Of a DNA stretch of 64,000 nt, positions 36,007-46,400 are shown piece by piece. The notes under the pieces were generated by a model, which saw only the letters and a program-made list of their open reading frames with translations, did not search any database and had not been told where the DNA came from. The position numbers and the translations under genes are program-made. The stretch's first letter is position 1. Every line of letters begins with the position of its first letter. Origin of the DNA: a bacterium (GTDB lineage Bacteria > Planctomycetota > UBA1135 > UBA2386); assembly GCA_030432695.1 (NCBI GenBank), contig JAUILN010000006.1:434001-498000 (forward strand), read 5' to 3'.

Positions 36007-37706
36007 GAGGTCTTCTCCCGCAGCTCCTCGGGCGTGATCCGACCGCCGCGCGCCAGGGTCCGCGACACCACGTCGAAGGTCGCCTCGTCGCGGCTCCGGT
36101 CGTTCTCGCTGCGCCGCTCCGCGGTCCTGAGCGGCATCGTCAGCCGCGGATTGCCCTCGAGCTGGTCGCGGTGGCGGTTCAGGAAGGCCCAGTAGAGCCG
36201 CGTGATCGGACAGCTCTTCTTGGGGTGGAAGGCGCAGTCGTCGCAGTAGTCGCTCATCCGGTCGATGTAGGCGGCGCCGGAGACGTACGGCTTGGTGGTG
36301 AACAGGTCGCCGACCGCGAAGGTGCCCATGCCGAGCACGTTCGGTTCGACCACCCAGTCGTAGGCGTCGGTGTAGGCGCACCAGAACCAGTCGGTGAGTT
36401 CGCGCGGATCCCAGTCGAGCAGCGTGCCGAGGTTCGCGACCACCATCAGCCGGGTGATGTGGTGGCTGTAGGCCTCGTCCCAGACGCTCGCCACGACCGT
36501 GTCGAGGCAGTGCAGGCCCGATGGCGTGCCCCAGAGTGCCGGCGGCACGCCGCGCCGCGACTCCAGGCGCGAGGGTGCGGCGCCGCCCCAGCCCTCGGTG
36601 CCTTCGGCGGGCCAGTCCGCACCCTTCCACCGCGCGAAGCCGCCGTCGCCCGCGGCCTCGCGGGGGCGGATCGTCGTGCGCGTGCCGTCGCGGCCGGGCA
36701 GCGACCGGAAGCCGTCGGTCTCGCGGTGCACGTGGCGCATGAACTCGCGCCAGCCGAGGAGCTGCCGCACGAAGCCCTCCTTGCTGTTCAGCGGCAGGTC
36801 CATCGCGACCACGTCTTCGAGGACCTCGCGCGGCAGCAGCCGGTGCAGGTGCAGGAGCGAAGAGAGGCGGGTGTGGAACAGCGTCGTCGACGCGGCACTC
36901 ATCGCGTCCTCGTAGGTGCCGAAGTGTTCGAGGCATTGCTGCCTGGCCCAGCGCCACAGCGCGATCGCCTGCGCCTTGCTGGCCGGGAGTGCTGCGGGAT
37001 CGATCCGGCCGGGGTGGCCGGGGAAGGCGCGCTCGACCAGTTCGCAGACCTCCAGGGTGATCGCGTCGGCTTCGAAGGTCGGCGGAGAGGCGGCTGGCGG
37101 CTCGCCCTTCCATGGTTCGCGGTTCTCGGTGTCGAAGCTGAACTTGCCACCCAGCGGCTCGTCGCCGTCCATCAGGATCCCGGTCTCCTGACGCACGAGC
37201 TTGTAGAACGCGTCCATCCGCCAGGGCGGGTGGCGGCGGTGGCGCTGGAACTGGTCCTCGGTGGTGAGCCAGCCGGTGTGCGGCACGATCTCGAGCAGCG
37301 CTTCGTCGACCAGCGGCGCGAGGTCGACGCGCAGTTCGCGTTCGGCAGGCTCCATCACCTGCAGGGGCCCGAGTTCCTCGGCGAGCGGTCGCAGTGCGTC
37401 GGCATAGTTGCCGGGGTGGACGACGTGGCGCACCGCGACGCCGCGCTCGGCCTGCTCGATCGCGAAGTGGCGCAGGTTGGCGAGCACCAGCGCGATCTTC
37501 TGGCGGTGGTAGGGTCGCCGCGCCGCCTTGCCGGGATTCTCCACGAGGACGATGCCGAGGTCCTCGGGCTGCTGGGTCGACAGCGGACCGATCCGATCGC
37601 TGAGCTGGTCGTAGGGCACGAAGAGCCAGGTCCGCCTCGATCTCTCGTGCGGAGCGACTGCACTCAGGGCCTTCCCGAAGGATGAACTTGCGCTCTTCGC
37701 ATCCAT
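36003..37706 (-). CDS. FeS-BCP / PhrB-type cryptochrome-photolyase-related protein
   Basis: 567 residues of the 'deoxyribodipyrimidine photolyase-related' family (prokaryotic (6-4) photolyase/cryptochrome PhrB, CryB), FAD enzymes that also bind a [4Fe-4S] cluster. N-terminal alpha/beta domain: [37 protein letters not shown]-terminal FAD domain: [35 protein letters not shown], and the cluster region [20 protein letters not shown] with three Cys; the fourth is probably the Cys of [12 protein letters not shown] or an upstream one. About 55 residues inserted near [20 protein letters not shown] are unusual. The ATG at 37706 gives about 27 extra N-terminal residues before the conserved start. The DUF2256 gene follows with a GTGA overlap. 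Repair of UV (6-4) lesions is the expected role. Confidence 0.9.
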   Translation of the reverse strand: MDAKSASSSFGKALSAVAPHERSRRTWLFVPYDQLSDRIGPLSTQQPEDLGIVLVENPGKAARRPYHRQKIALVLANLRHFAIEQAERGVAVRHVVHPGNYADALRPLAEELGPLQVMEPAERELRVDLAPLVDEALLEIVPHTGWLTTEDQFQRHRRHPPWRMDAFYKLVRQETGILMDGDEPLGGKFSFDTENREPWKGEPPAASPPTFEADAITLEVCELVERAFPGHPGRIDPAALPASKAQAIALWRWARQQCLEHFGTYEDAMSAASTTLFHTRLSSLLHLHRLLPREVLEDVVAMDLPLNSKEGFVRQLLGWREFMRHVHRETDGFRSLPGRDGTRTTIRPREAAGDGGFARWKGADWPAEGTEGWGGAAPSRLESRRGVPPALWGTPSGLHCLDTVVASVWDEAYSHHITRLMVVANLGTLLDWDPRELTDWFWCAYTDAYDWVVEPNVLGMGTFAVGDLFTTKPYVSGAAYIDRMSDYCDDCAFHPKKSCPITRLYWAFLNRHRDQLEGNPRLTMPLRTAERRSENDRSRDEATFDVVSRTLARGGRITPEELREKTS

Positions 37707-37821
37707 CGAGGCGGAGGTTCGCCGACCGACCGGTGGAGATGCATCGATTAGTCCGTGGAAGTTTGCGTTTGATCGCGGTCGATATCGGTTTCCACCCGAT
37801 CCGGGTCGTCGGCTGGTTTCG

Positions 37822-40068
37822 GTGGGTCCCGACCGGTTGCATGAGGCCTTGGACCTCTCCCGTCGACCTCCTGTCGAGCCGGCCCTGCGCTGCGTCCTCG
37901 GTGGCGGTATCGCGCTCGGGTTCGCGTGGGGGCTGCGAGCCGCGGGAGGAATCGACCGCCGCTTCGGGGGGACGGTCGCCCACGACGGGGCCCGGCTCGA
38001 CCTCGCGGCCTGGGAGGTGGTGACGCACACGGTCACCGGGCCGGCGTTGCTCGCGGTGATCCTGCTGGCGGTGATCCTCGTGGGAGGTGGCGGCCGAGGT
38101 GCGCGGATGATCGGGGCCCAGATCCTCGGCGGCCTCGCGGTCGGGCTCGTCAAGGTCCTCGACCCGCGTGTCCGACCCGATGGCGGTGACGGCAGCTGGC
38201 CCTCGGGCCATACCGTCTCGGCGGTGCTGCTGGCCCTCGGACTGGCGGCTGCCGTGCCGCGAAGTCGGCGCAGTGCCCGACGACTCGCGGTGCTCCTGCT
38301 GTCGGGCTGGTCGATCGCCGTCGGAGTGAGTCGAGTGGCGCTCGGGCGTCACTGGCCCACCGATGTTCTCGCCGGCGTGGGGGTGGCGCTCCTGGTCCAC
38401 GCCGCGAGCGGTGTTCGCAGCTGGGGCATCGTCGGTCGCTGGCTTCGTGTCGACGTGCTGCGCAGCGCCGTGGTGCTCGGGTTCCTGGCCTGGGCCGTCC
38501 AGCAGCTCGCGGACCCGTTCCCCGAGACCACGCCGCGGGCCTGGGCGCTGGCGTTCCTGGCGTTCTCGTGGCTGCGGCTCGAGGCCGGTCGCGAACCACA
38601 GGTGCCGACGGTCAGGACGCGCGCGCGGGAGATCGCGGGCGTCGCGTCGCTCGCCGCATGTTGTTTCCTGGCAGCGCTGGTCGGCAGTGGTGCGACCGAA
38701 CTCTGGACTTCGGACGAGGCCCGGGCCGTGGCCGCAACAGGCGTCGGTTCCCTGCTCGGCGATCAGCTCCGCGCACTCGGCGGCGCAGCGCTCGGTGCGG
38801 GCAGTCTCGCGGAACGTTGGTCCGCGGCGCTCGGCTTCGGTCTCGGCGTGCCGGCGGTGGTCGGCCTCGCCGGTGCGCTGGGGCTCCGCGGGCGGTGGCG
38901 TCTCGGCGCGGGGTTGGTGTTCGCTTCGGCGCTGGGCCCGCTCGCCGTCGCGCACCTGGCGACCGACGACGCGCTGCGGTTGGCGGAGCTGCTGTGGATG
39001 ATGTGGGCGGTCGCATCGCTCGGCACGACCACTTCGCGGCGACAGCGTGTGGCGCTGTGGCTGGCCGCGGGAGTCGCGCTGCTCGATCTCGCCGCGTCCG
39101 GTGTGTGGTGGGCTCCGGCTGCGGCGCTGCTCGGCGGCGGAGCGGCGGCCGCGTGCCGGATCTGTCCGCGCCGATGGATCGGTTCGGTCTCCGCCATGAT
39201 CGCTGCCGTGGCACTCGGAGCTTCGGTGTGGCGGGGGGCCGGCCCTTCGCCGGTTTGGATCGCACTGGCTTTCCTGCCGTGGTGGTGCGGGTTCCTGGTC
39301 GGGCGAGGGCCCGAGGGCGGCGAAGCGAACGTGCCGCCGCGAGGCCTCGTGGTCGCGGCATGGGCGTACGCATGCGCAGTCTTCGGAAGTGCCGAGCCGA
39401 TGCTCGCCGTCGTCGCGACGGTGCCTGGTCTCGCCCTCGCCGTGACCGCTCGACTGGCTCGTGTGGACCGGTTCGAGAACGCCGCGCAATCGGTGGCTCG
39501 CCGCCCCGCAGTCACCGTCGGGTGGGGAGTGACCGGTGTCGGCCTCGCGGCGGCGGCGGTGTGGTTCTGGGTCGATCCTGTTGCGGAGCTTCCGCCCGCG
39601 CCGCCTCTCGCCGTCGCGCTGGTGCTGTGGCTCGTTGGTGGCGGACTGGTGGTGGCTCGGCATGCCTGGGGGAGCTGCACCTGGCTCGCGCTGCGCGGCC
39701 TCGCGGTGGTCGTGATCGCGACGGGAGGGATCCTGGTGGCGAGCGTCTGGCCGTTCGCCATGCGCGGGTCGATGACGCGGCAGGTCGTGCATGCCGCCGC
39801 GCGCTTCGAGGTCGCGCGCGAGGTGCTGCTGGTCGGCGTCGACCCGGGCCCGTTGTCGCGCTACGTCGCACCCGTGTTGGTCGACGCGGGCCGCGACGGC
39901 CCGTCGGTCGTCGCCCGCCTGGACGCCGGCGGGCTCGGCTTGCTGGTCGACTCACGACGACTCGACGGACTGCGCCGCGCGGGCCTGATCGCCGAGCCGA
40001 CCGTGCGCTTCGAAGGCTTCGTGCCGCACGCCTGGGAGCGGCAGGTGTGGCTGTGGTTCGCGCCGTGA
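37822..40068 (+). CDS. PAP2-family phosphatase fused to a large polytopic membrane domain
   Basis: 748 residues. The first 200 form a PAP2 (type 2 phosphatidic acid phosphatase) domain with the full signature: KVLDPRVRP (K-x6-RP, about residue 110), PSGHT (about 126-130) and [12 protein letters not shown] (about 170-181). Such enzymes remove phosphate from lipid phosphates such as undecaprenyl-PP, phosphatidate or lipid A. The rest, about 500 residues, is another integral membrane region with roughly ten segments (for example [60 protein letters not shown]) and a small soluble tail ([20 protein letters not shown]). I do not recognise the second part, which may be a transferase or flippase-like module. 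GTG at 37822 is the assumed start. Divergent from the photolyase gene, with 115 bases between. Confidence 0.82.
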   Translation: MGPDRLHEALDLSRRPPVEPALRCVLGGGIALGFAWGLRAAGGIDRRFGGTVAHDGARLDLAAWEVVTHTVTGPALLAVILLAVILVGGGGRGARMIGAQILGGLAVGLVKVLDPRVRPDGGDGSWPSGHTVSAVLLALGLAAAVPRSRRSARRLAVLLLSGWSIAVGVSRVALGRHWPTDVLAGVGVALLVHAASGVRSWGIVGRWLRVDVLRSAVVLGFLAWAVQQLADPFPETTPRAWALAFLAFSWLRLEAGREPQVPTVRTRAREIAGVASLAACCFLAALVGSGATELWTSDEARAVAATGVGSLLGDQLRALGGAALGAGSLAERWSAALGFGLGVPAVVGLAGALGLRGRWRLGAGLVFASALGPLAVAHLATDDALRLAELLWMMWAVASLGTTTSRRQRVALWLAAGVALLDLAASGVWWAPAAALLGGGAAAACRICPRRWIGSVSAMIAAVALGASVWRGAGPSPVWIALAFLPWWCGFLVGRGPEGGEANVPPRGLVVAAWAYACAVFGSAEPMLAVVATVPGLALAVTARLARVDRFENAAQSVARRPAVTVGWGVTGVGLAAAAVWFWVDPVAELPPAPPLAVALVLWLVGGGLVVARHAWGSCTWLALRGLAVVVIATGGILVASVWPFAMRGSMTRQVVHAAARFEVAREVLLVGVDPGPLSRYVAPVLVDAGRDGPSVVARLDAGGLGLLVDSRRLDGLRRAGLIAEPTVRFEGFVPHAWERQVWLWFAP

Positions 40069-40170
40069 CCGGGCGCGGCACTCCGACCGGTCCAGGTCAA
40101 TCCTCCGTGAAGCCGCGCCGATCCACCGGCCGATGCTGGTCCGCACGGCGCCGAACGCGACGATGCGCCG

Positions 40171-42750
40171 ATGATCCGCTGCCCGCTGTCGGTTGCGCCG
40201 CTCCTCCTGTTCCTCGCCACTACCGCGAGCATGCCCTGCTCGGTTGCCGTCGCGCAGATCGTCGTGCACCGGCCTCAGGTGCCGGATCCCGAGCCTGCGG
40301 GTCCGCTCGGCGAATGGCCCGGGCGGCAGGCCGACGGCTCGGTGCGGCTGCCGAGCGGTTGGAGCGTGAACGCTCACGGCGAGCAGATCACGCTGGCTTC
40401 CGATCTGCCGGTGCGCGCGGTGCGCAATCCGCAGTGGAACTGGCTCGCGGTCCAGCACGCCGGCTACCGCGACCACGGCGTCGGCTTCGTCGCGCTCGAT
40501 ACGGAGCCCGGCTCCGGGGCGGCGACGCTCGGTGGCTTCTCGAAGCTGCCGAAGACCTGGTCGGGCCTGGCGTGGCGACCGGACGGCGGTCGGCTCTACG
40601 TCAGTGGCGGCGTCGACGACGTGGTCCACGTGCTCGACTTCGACCCAGATGCGGGGACCGCCGAGCTGGTGAAGAGCCTGCCGGTGGGCGACCCGAGTCG
40701 GCTCGACCTCGTCGCGGGACTGGCGTTCGCACCCGGCGGCAACCTGTTCGTCTGCCTGCAGCGCTCGCAGCAGGTGGTCTGCATCGACGCCGACGACGGT
40801 GAGCAGGAGTTCTCGATCGGACTGGCGGACGGCAGCTTCCCCAACGAGTGCCTGATCGTCGAACGTCCGGAGGATGCCACCGGCTTCGCGCGCGAACTCG
40901 CGAGCGACTTCCTGGTCGTGTCCGGCTGGGGTGCCGGCAAGGTGTGGTTCTTCGACGCGCGCACCGGCAAGGCCCTCGCCCAGGTGCCGACCGGCCAGCA
41001 TCCGTCCAGTCTGCTGTTCGCACCGCTGACCCGCCGCCTGTTCGTCAGCAACGCCAACGAGAACAGCGTCTCGGTGATCGACCTCGAGACGCTGCTGCCC
41101 AGCGAGACCCTGAGTTCGGCGCTCTACCCCGGCGTGCCGCCCGGCTCGACCCCCGACGCGCTGGCGCTCGACGGCCGCGAGAACCTGCTGCTGGTCGCCA
41201 ACGCCGACAACAACAACTGCGCGGTCCTCGACGTCTCGGAGCCGGGCGAGGCGCGCGGTCTCGGCTACATCCCGCTCGGTCTCTATCCGACCGCGCTGCT
41301 GTTCGCCGACGGCGACCAGGAGGTGTTCGCGGTCAACGGCAAGGGCAGCGTCGGCTCGCGTGCCAACCCGGAGGGACCGCAGCCGATCCGTGGCCACGTG
41401 CGCCGCTACGAGGACTACGCCGGCGCCCTGTTCACCGGCTCGCTGTCGCGCTTCCGCTTTCCCGAGCCGCGCGAGCTGCAGGCGCTGTCGCAGCAGGCCT
41501 ACGCCTGCAGTCCGCTGCGCGCCGACCTCGCGGTGCGCGGCGTCGACGCACGGCCGGCCGACTCGCCGATCCCCGCCGAGGTCGGCGGCGAGTCGCCGAT
41601 CCGGCACTGCGTCTACGTAATCAAGGAGAACCGCACCTACGACCAGGTGTTCGGCGACGTCGAGCGCGGCAACGGCGATCCTCTGCTGTGTCTGTTCGGC
41701 GAGGACGTGACGCCCAACCACCACGCCTGGGTCGACCGGTTCGTGCTGCTCGACAGCTTCTACGTCGAGTCCGAGGTGTCGGCCGACGGCCACGAGTGGA
41801 CGATGGGCGCCTACGCGACCGACTTCGTCGAGCGCACCTGGCCGGTGACCTACGGCGGCAAGGGCCAGGGCCTCGGCTACCCCGCCGAGGCCAACTTCGA
41901 GATCGCCTTCCCCAAGGGCCGCTACCTGTTCGACCTGGCGGCGAACGCCGGCGTGTCGTTCCGCAGCTACGGCGAGTTCATCCAGAACGGCGCGACGCCG
42001 GCCGATCCCGGCACCGCCAAGATGCCGGTGCTCGAGGGCCGGTTCGATCCCGGCTACCGCGGCTACGACCTCGCCTACCGCGACGTCGACCGCGCCGCGC
42101 GCTTCCTGGAAGAGCTGGCCCGCTTCGAGGCCGAGGGCGAGTTCCCACGGCTGACCGTGCTCCGCCTGCCCAACGACCACACCTCGGGCACCGTGGTCGG
42201 CAAACTCACCCCTCGCGCGATGGTCGCCGACAACGACCTGGCGCTGGGCCGCGTCCTCGAGGGTCTGTCGAAGTCGTCGTTCTGGAAGTCGATGGTGGTG
42301 TTCGTGGTCGAGGACGACGCGCAGAACGGTCCCGACCACGTCGACGCGCACCGCACCGTGGGTCTCGTCGCGGGCCCGTACGTGAAGCAGGGTGGCGAGG
42401 TCGTGTCGACGATGTACTCCACCTGCTCGATGCTGCGCACGATGGAGCTGATCCTCGGCCTGCCGCCGATGAGCCAGTTCGACGCCGCGGCGCGGCCCAT
42501 GTACGACTGCTTCACCGCGACCCCGGACCTGACCCCGTTCGAGGCGCTGCCCGCCACCTGGGACCTCGACGAGAGGAACCCCAAGACCGCCTGGGGTGCG
42601 GAGATGTCGGAGCGCTTCGACCTGAGCCGCGAGGACGCCGCCGACGACCTGCTGCTCAACGAGGTGGTCTGGCGCTCGGTGAAGGGCGCGGACTCACCGA
42701 TGCCGCGTCCGGTGCGCGCGGCGTTCGTGCGGGTGGTGGGGGAAGATTGA
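40171..42750 (+). CDS. Secreted beta-propeller plus phosphoesterase-family protein
   Basis: 859 residues with signal peptide (MIRCPLSVAPLLLFLATTAS, then MPCSVAVAQ). Residues about 60-420 form a YVTN/YncE-like beta-propeller: WSGLAWRPDGGRLYVSGGVD, RLFVSNANENSVSVIDLETL, LLVANADNNNCAVLDVSEPG. From about residue 480 the phosphoesterase domain (PF04185, phospholipase C/acid phosphatase AcpA type) begins with HCVYVIKENRTYDQVFGDVE and continues with EVSADGHEWTMGAYATDFVE, LRLPNDHTSG and VVFVVEDDAQNGPDHVDAHR, which carry the metal-binding acidic and His residues of the family. Organic phosphate scavenging is likely; two-domain proteins of this kind are common in planctomycetes and acidobacteria. An ECF sigma factor follows 87 bases downstream on the same strand. 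Confidence 0.92.
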   Translation: MIRCPLSVAPLLLFLATTASMPCSVAVAQIVVHRPQVPDPEPAGPLGEWPGRQADGSVRLPSGWSVNAHGEQITLASDLPVRAVRNPQWNWLAVQHAGYRDHGVGFVALDTEPGSGAATLGGFSKLPKTWSGLAWRPDGGRLYVSGGVDDVVHVLDFDPDAGTAELVKSLPVGDPSRLDLVAGLAFAPGGNLFVCLQRSQQVVCIDADDGEQEFSIGLADGSFPNECLIVERPEDATGFARELASDFLVVSGWGAGKVWFFDARTGKALAQVPTGQHPSSLLFAPLTRRLFVSNANENSVSVIDLETLLPSETLSSALYPGVPPGSTPDALALDGRENLLLVANADNNNCAVLDVSEPGEARGLGYIPLGLYPTALLFADGDQEVFAVNGKGSVGSRANPEGPQPIRGHVRRYEDYAGALFTGSLSRFRFPEPRELQALSQQAYACSPLRADLAVRGVDARPADSPIPAEVGGESPIRHCVYVIKENRTYDQVFGDVERGNGDPLLCLFGEDVTPNHHAWVDRFVLLDSFYVESEVSADGHEWTMGAYATDFVERTWPVTYGGKGQGLGYPAEANFEIAFPKGRYLFDLAANAGVSFRSYGEFIQNGATPADPGTAKMPVLEGRFDPGYRGYDLAYRDVDRAARFLEELARFEAEGEFPRLTVLRLPNDHTSGTVVGKLTPRAMVADNDLALGRVLEGLSKSSFWKSMVVFVVEDDAQNGPDHVDAHRTVGLVAGPYVKQGGEVVSTMYSTCSMLRTMELILGLPPMSQFDAAARPMYDCFTATPDLTPFEALPATWDLDERNPKTAWGAEMSERFDLSREDAADDLLLNEVVWRSVKGADSPMPRPVRAAFVRVVGED

Positions 42751-42837
42751 CCCCATCATCGCACTGTGCGGCCGGCATCCCGGGATGCCTGTGGGAACGA
42801 TCACCTCTCCGCATTGCGAGGCGTAGTATCCTCCGGG

Positions 42838-43419
42838 GTGTTGAGCGATCGTACCCGAACCCTCGTCGATGCCGTGACCCACGGCGATCCGGCCGCGCTG
42901 GAGGAGCTGGTGGGCGCGTGCCTGCCGCGACTGCATGCCTATGTCCGGCTCAACATGGGCAATGGACTCCGCGCCCGCGAGGACTCCCTGGACGTCGTCC
43001 AGTCGGTCTGTCGGGAGGTGCTGAGCAGCATCCAGGGCGGCTTCGAATACCGCGGCGAGAAGGCGTTCCTCGGTTACGTGTTCCAGGCGGCACTGAACAA
43101 GATGCGAATGCGTCACCGCACGATGCATAGTCAGATGCGCGACGTGGATCGCGAACGCGGTGGTGACGAGGACCTGGCGGCGCAATATGCGAGCATGGCG
43201 TCACCGAGTCAGGACGCCATGGCGCGGGAGAGGATCGAACGACTCGAGCAGGCTTTCGGGGAACTCTCCGAAGACCACCGCGAGGTGATCACACGCTCGC
43301 AGATCCTCGGCATGTCGGTCGCCGAGATCGCCAAAGACATCGGGCGGACCGAGGATTCGGTTCGCGGCTTGCTCGGGCGCGGAATGCGCGCGCTGGCGCG
43401 GCTGCTGCCCGAAGACTGA
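42838..43419 (+). CDS. ECF-type RNA polymerase sigma factor
   Basis: 193 residues. Region 2: ALEELVGACLPRLHAYVRLN, then RAREDSLDVVQSVCREVLSS, EYRGEKAFLGYVFQAALNKM. Region 4: FGELSEDHREVITRSQILGM, then SVAEIAKDIGRTEDSVRGLL, a typical ECF helix-turn-helix. Size and motifs fit the planctomycete ECF groups often encoded with Ser/Thr kinases. The GTG at 42838 is the best start; the frame remains open to 42766, but the earlier residues do not look like a sigma N-terminus. It faces the kinase gene tail to tail, with 14 bases between, an arrangement that allows joint evolution but not one transcript. Confidence 0.9.
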   Translation: MLSDRTRTLVDAVTHGDPAALEELVGACLPRLHAYVRLNMGNGLRAREDSLDVVQSVCREVLSSIQGGFEYRGEKAFLGYVFQAALNKMRMRHRTMHSQMRDVDRERGGDEDLAAQYASMASPSQDAMARERIERLEQAFGELSEDHREVITRSQILGMSVAEIAKDIGRTEDSVRGLLGRGMRALARLLPED

Positions 43420-43433
43420 GGGCGGATGGTGCG

Positions 43434-46400
43434 TCACGGGATCGACCAGACGAACGCACTTGCCGGACCGTGAGTCGGCCCGCAGATGCCCGCCAGACTC
43501 CTGCCGTCGGGCGAGAAGCGACTCCCCGAGCCGCCGAGGGCCATGCGGATCGCGACCACCGGCATGCTCAGCCGAGGATCGAGCAGGCGTACCACGCCAT
43601 CGCCACACCCTGCCGCGATGCGCGCGTCGTCTGGCGACCAGTCGAGTCCCCAGGCGGCCGGCGTGGGAATCTGGCCCTGGAGCACCCCGGTCCGCGTGTC
43701 CCAGATCCGAACGACCTGGTCGATGCCACTCGCAGCGGCGAGGTCGCCGCGGTGCGCACAGGCGAGTTCGAACGCCGCCGGCATCGGCGTCGCCATGAGG
43801 AGTGTGCCGTGTGCGTCGAAGCGAGCCGCGCCGCTGCCGCCGGCATCCACGGTGACGAACCCGCTCCCACCGTCGATGGCGGCGACGGCGATCGGTCCGT
43901 TGCCGACGCGAACTCGTCCGACCTCGCGGAGCGAGCTGCTCTCATAGAGCACGACCGCTCGTTCGACGCCCAGCGCGATCCGGCCAGCCACGGTGAGGTA
44001 GGCGACGGACCGCGGCACGAAGTCATGTTCGATCGCCGTCAGTCTCGTCATCGCCGGTGTCGCGAAGGTCTGGAGGTGGCCGATCGAAGCGGCTGCGACC
44101 TGCGCGTCGTCGTCGTTCGTGGCGAGCAACGGGGCATCGAGTCCGGTCTCGGCCTCGCCGAGTCGGGTTCCGGTCCGCGGGTCCCAGCAGCGCAGCGATC
44201 CGAGCTGGGACGACGTGATCAGCCGTCCTGCCGCGTCGAACCGCACGTCGCAGAGTCCGCGGCCGACCGGCACCACGACCGGTTGCTGGACCTGGTCCAG
44301 TTGCCAGGCCCTGATCGTCAGGTCGGAGCTGGCGGTGAAGAACTCGCTCGCCGACGCTGCCGACCCGATCGCGACCCCTTCGACGCCGGTCGCGTGGCCA
44401 TTGAAACTGCAGATGGTCTCGCCGTTCGCCAGCCCGAGCAAGGTCGTCACGGGACGGCTGAAGCCGCCGACGACCAGCAGGCCGCGCGCCGAGAACGCCA
44501 CGTCGCTCAGTCGCCCCAGACCGAGGTGCACCGACCAGCGCGGCTCGGTGGTGCCCCAGTCGACCAGATGGACGTCGCCCGCCGTCGTGACGCAGGCGAG
44601 CGAACCACCGTCGGGCGCGATCCGGAGTGCGCGCGGGAACACGTCGCCCTCGGCCGGTAGGAGTCGGAATCGCTGGGTGGTCTGCCGGGTCAGCAGGTCC
44701 ACGATGTGGACTTCTCCGGACCGTCCGAGGCACGCGAGGGTGCCGTCGTGCGGGTGGAATGCCGCGCGGACGTCGGCGCCCAACCCGTCGATGCGCCAGG
44801 TTCCCCCGGAGCCGAGCGGATAGAGGAAGCAGGAGTCGATGGTGTCGCCGGCGGCGATCCAATCGTCCTCGGGCGACCAAGCCACGCCTCCGCCACCGCC
44901 GGGATGTCCTTCGGCAACGGTGCGCTCGATCTCCAGACCCGGCAACCGCAGGATCCGAACCCGTCCCGATTGATCGATCTCCGCGATCCGGCTCCCGTCG
45001 CCGGCGGGCGCGATCCGTGGATGTTCGCCGGTGTCCTCGCGCCGGGCGAGCACCCTGCCGTCGGCGGCCCTGAGCACGGCCGTGATGCCGGAAGCTGCGG
45101 CGACCACGTGACTGCCGCAGACCTTCACGTCGTGCCAACGCGCGTTCACCTCGCGGCCCATCACCCGAGTCGACTCGTCGAGCTGGGATTCGAGATACTG
45201 CCATTCCCAGCGACGCGCTTCGGGCGGTACGGCGGCCAGGCGCAGGCCGACCTCCCGCGGGCGACTCAGCTCGAACGCGGCGAAGCCTGCGGCCATGTTG
45301 GCCGCGTTCCGGGCCGCCACCGCCTCGTCGCGCGCCCTGGTCGCTTGGAATAGACCGGACAGGACACCGCCCGCCGCGATGCCGAGCGACAGCAGGACCG
45401 TCGCCGCGATGCCGACCGCCGCCCGGTGGCGACGTCCGAACTTGCGCAGGACGTACCAACTCGAGGTGGGCCGCGCCGCCACGGGTTCATCCCGGAGGTG
45501 ACGCTCCAGGTCTCGCGCGAAGTCGATCACCGATCCGTAGCGGGCATCGGCGTGCCGGGCGAGGGCTCGTCGGAGGATCCACTCGAGGTCCGAGCGGAGC
45601 ACCCGGAGCAGCGGGCCGGCTTGGGTGGCGCGTCGACTTGCGACCTGCTCGGCATCCACGGCCGCACGGAACGCAACGCTCAGCCGGCGCGGTGCCTCGC
45701 GCTGCACGATCTCCGCGACCGTCTGCAAGGTCTGGCCCCGCAGCCGGTGCCGGCCGAACGGCAGGTCTCCGGTCAGCAGTTCGAACAGCAGGGCGCCAAG
45801 TGCCCACACGTCGGTACGCGTGTCGACGGGATCGCCGGCCGACTGCTCCGGACTCATGTATTCCGGAGTTCCGACGACACTGCGATCGGATCCGGAGGTG
45901 GTCGGTTCCGACTCGTCGACCAGCGCTGCGACGCCGAAGTCGATGATCTTCGGCACCATCTCGGCCGCAGAGGACCCGTGGCGCACGAGGATGTTCGACG
46001 GCTTGAGGTCGCGGTGGATGAAGCCGCGCTGATGTGCATGGATGACTCCGGCGCAGACGGCGAGGAACAGCTCGATCCGCGCTCGGATGCCCAGGGCCGC
46101 GCGGTCAGCGAAACGGATGATCGGCAGACCCTCCACGAGTTCCATCGCGAAGAAGGGGCGTCCTTCCGGCGTGATCCCCGCGTCGTAGATCTGGGCGATT
46201 GCCGCGTGACTCATCCTGGCGAGGGCGTCACGTTCCAGTTCGAAACGACGGGCGCTGCGGGCCTCGTTGCCCCACGAAGCGTGCAGCACCTTGAGCGCTA
46301 CCACGCGACGAACCGGTTCGAGCTGATACGCGCGGAAGACCTGACCGAAGCCGCCCCGTCCCAGGGTCTCCTGCAGCAGATAGGGACCGATCCGTCGGCT

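Noticed and set aside
36171-37685. 504-residue plus-strand open frame opposite the photolyase
   Set aside because: Antisense shadow of the FeS photolyase gene, whose sense frame has clear family motifs.
39952-42351. 799-residue minus-strand open frame opposite the phosphoesterase gene
   Set aside because: Antisense shadow rich in Arg/Ala/Val-Glu-His; the plus-strand gene has a signal peptide, propeller repeats and phosphoesterase motifs.
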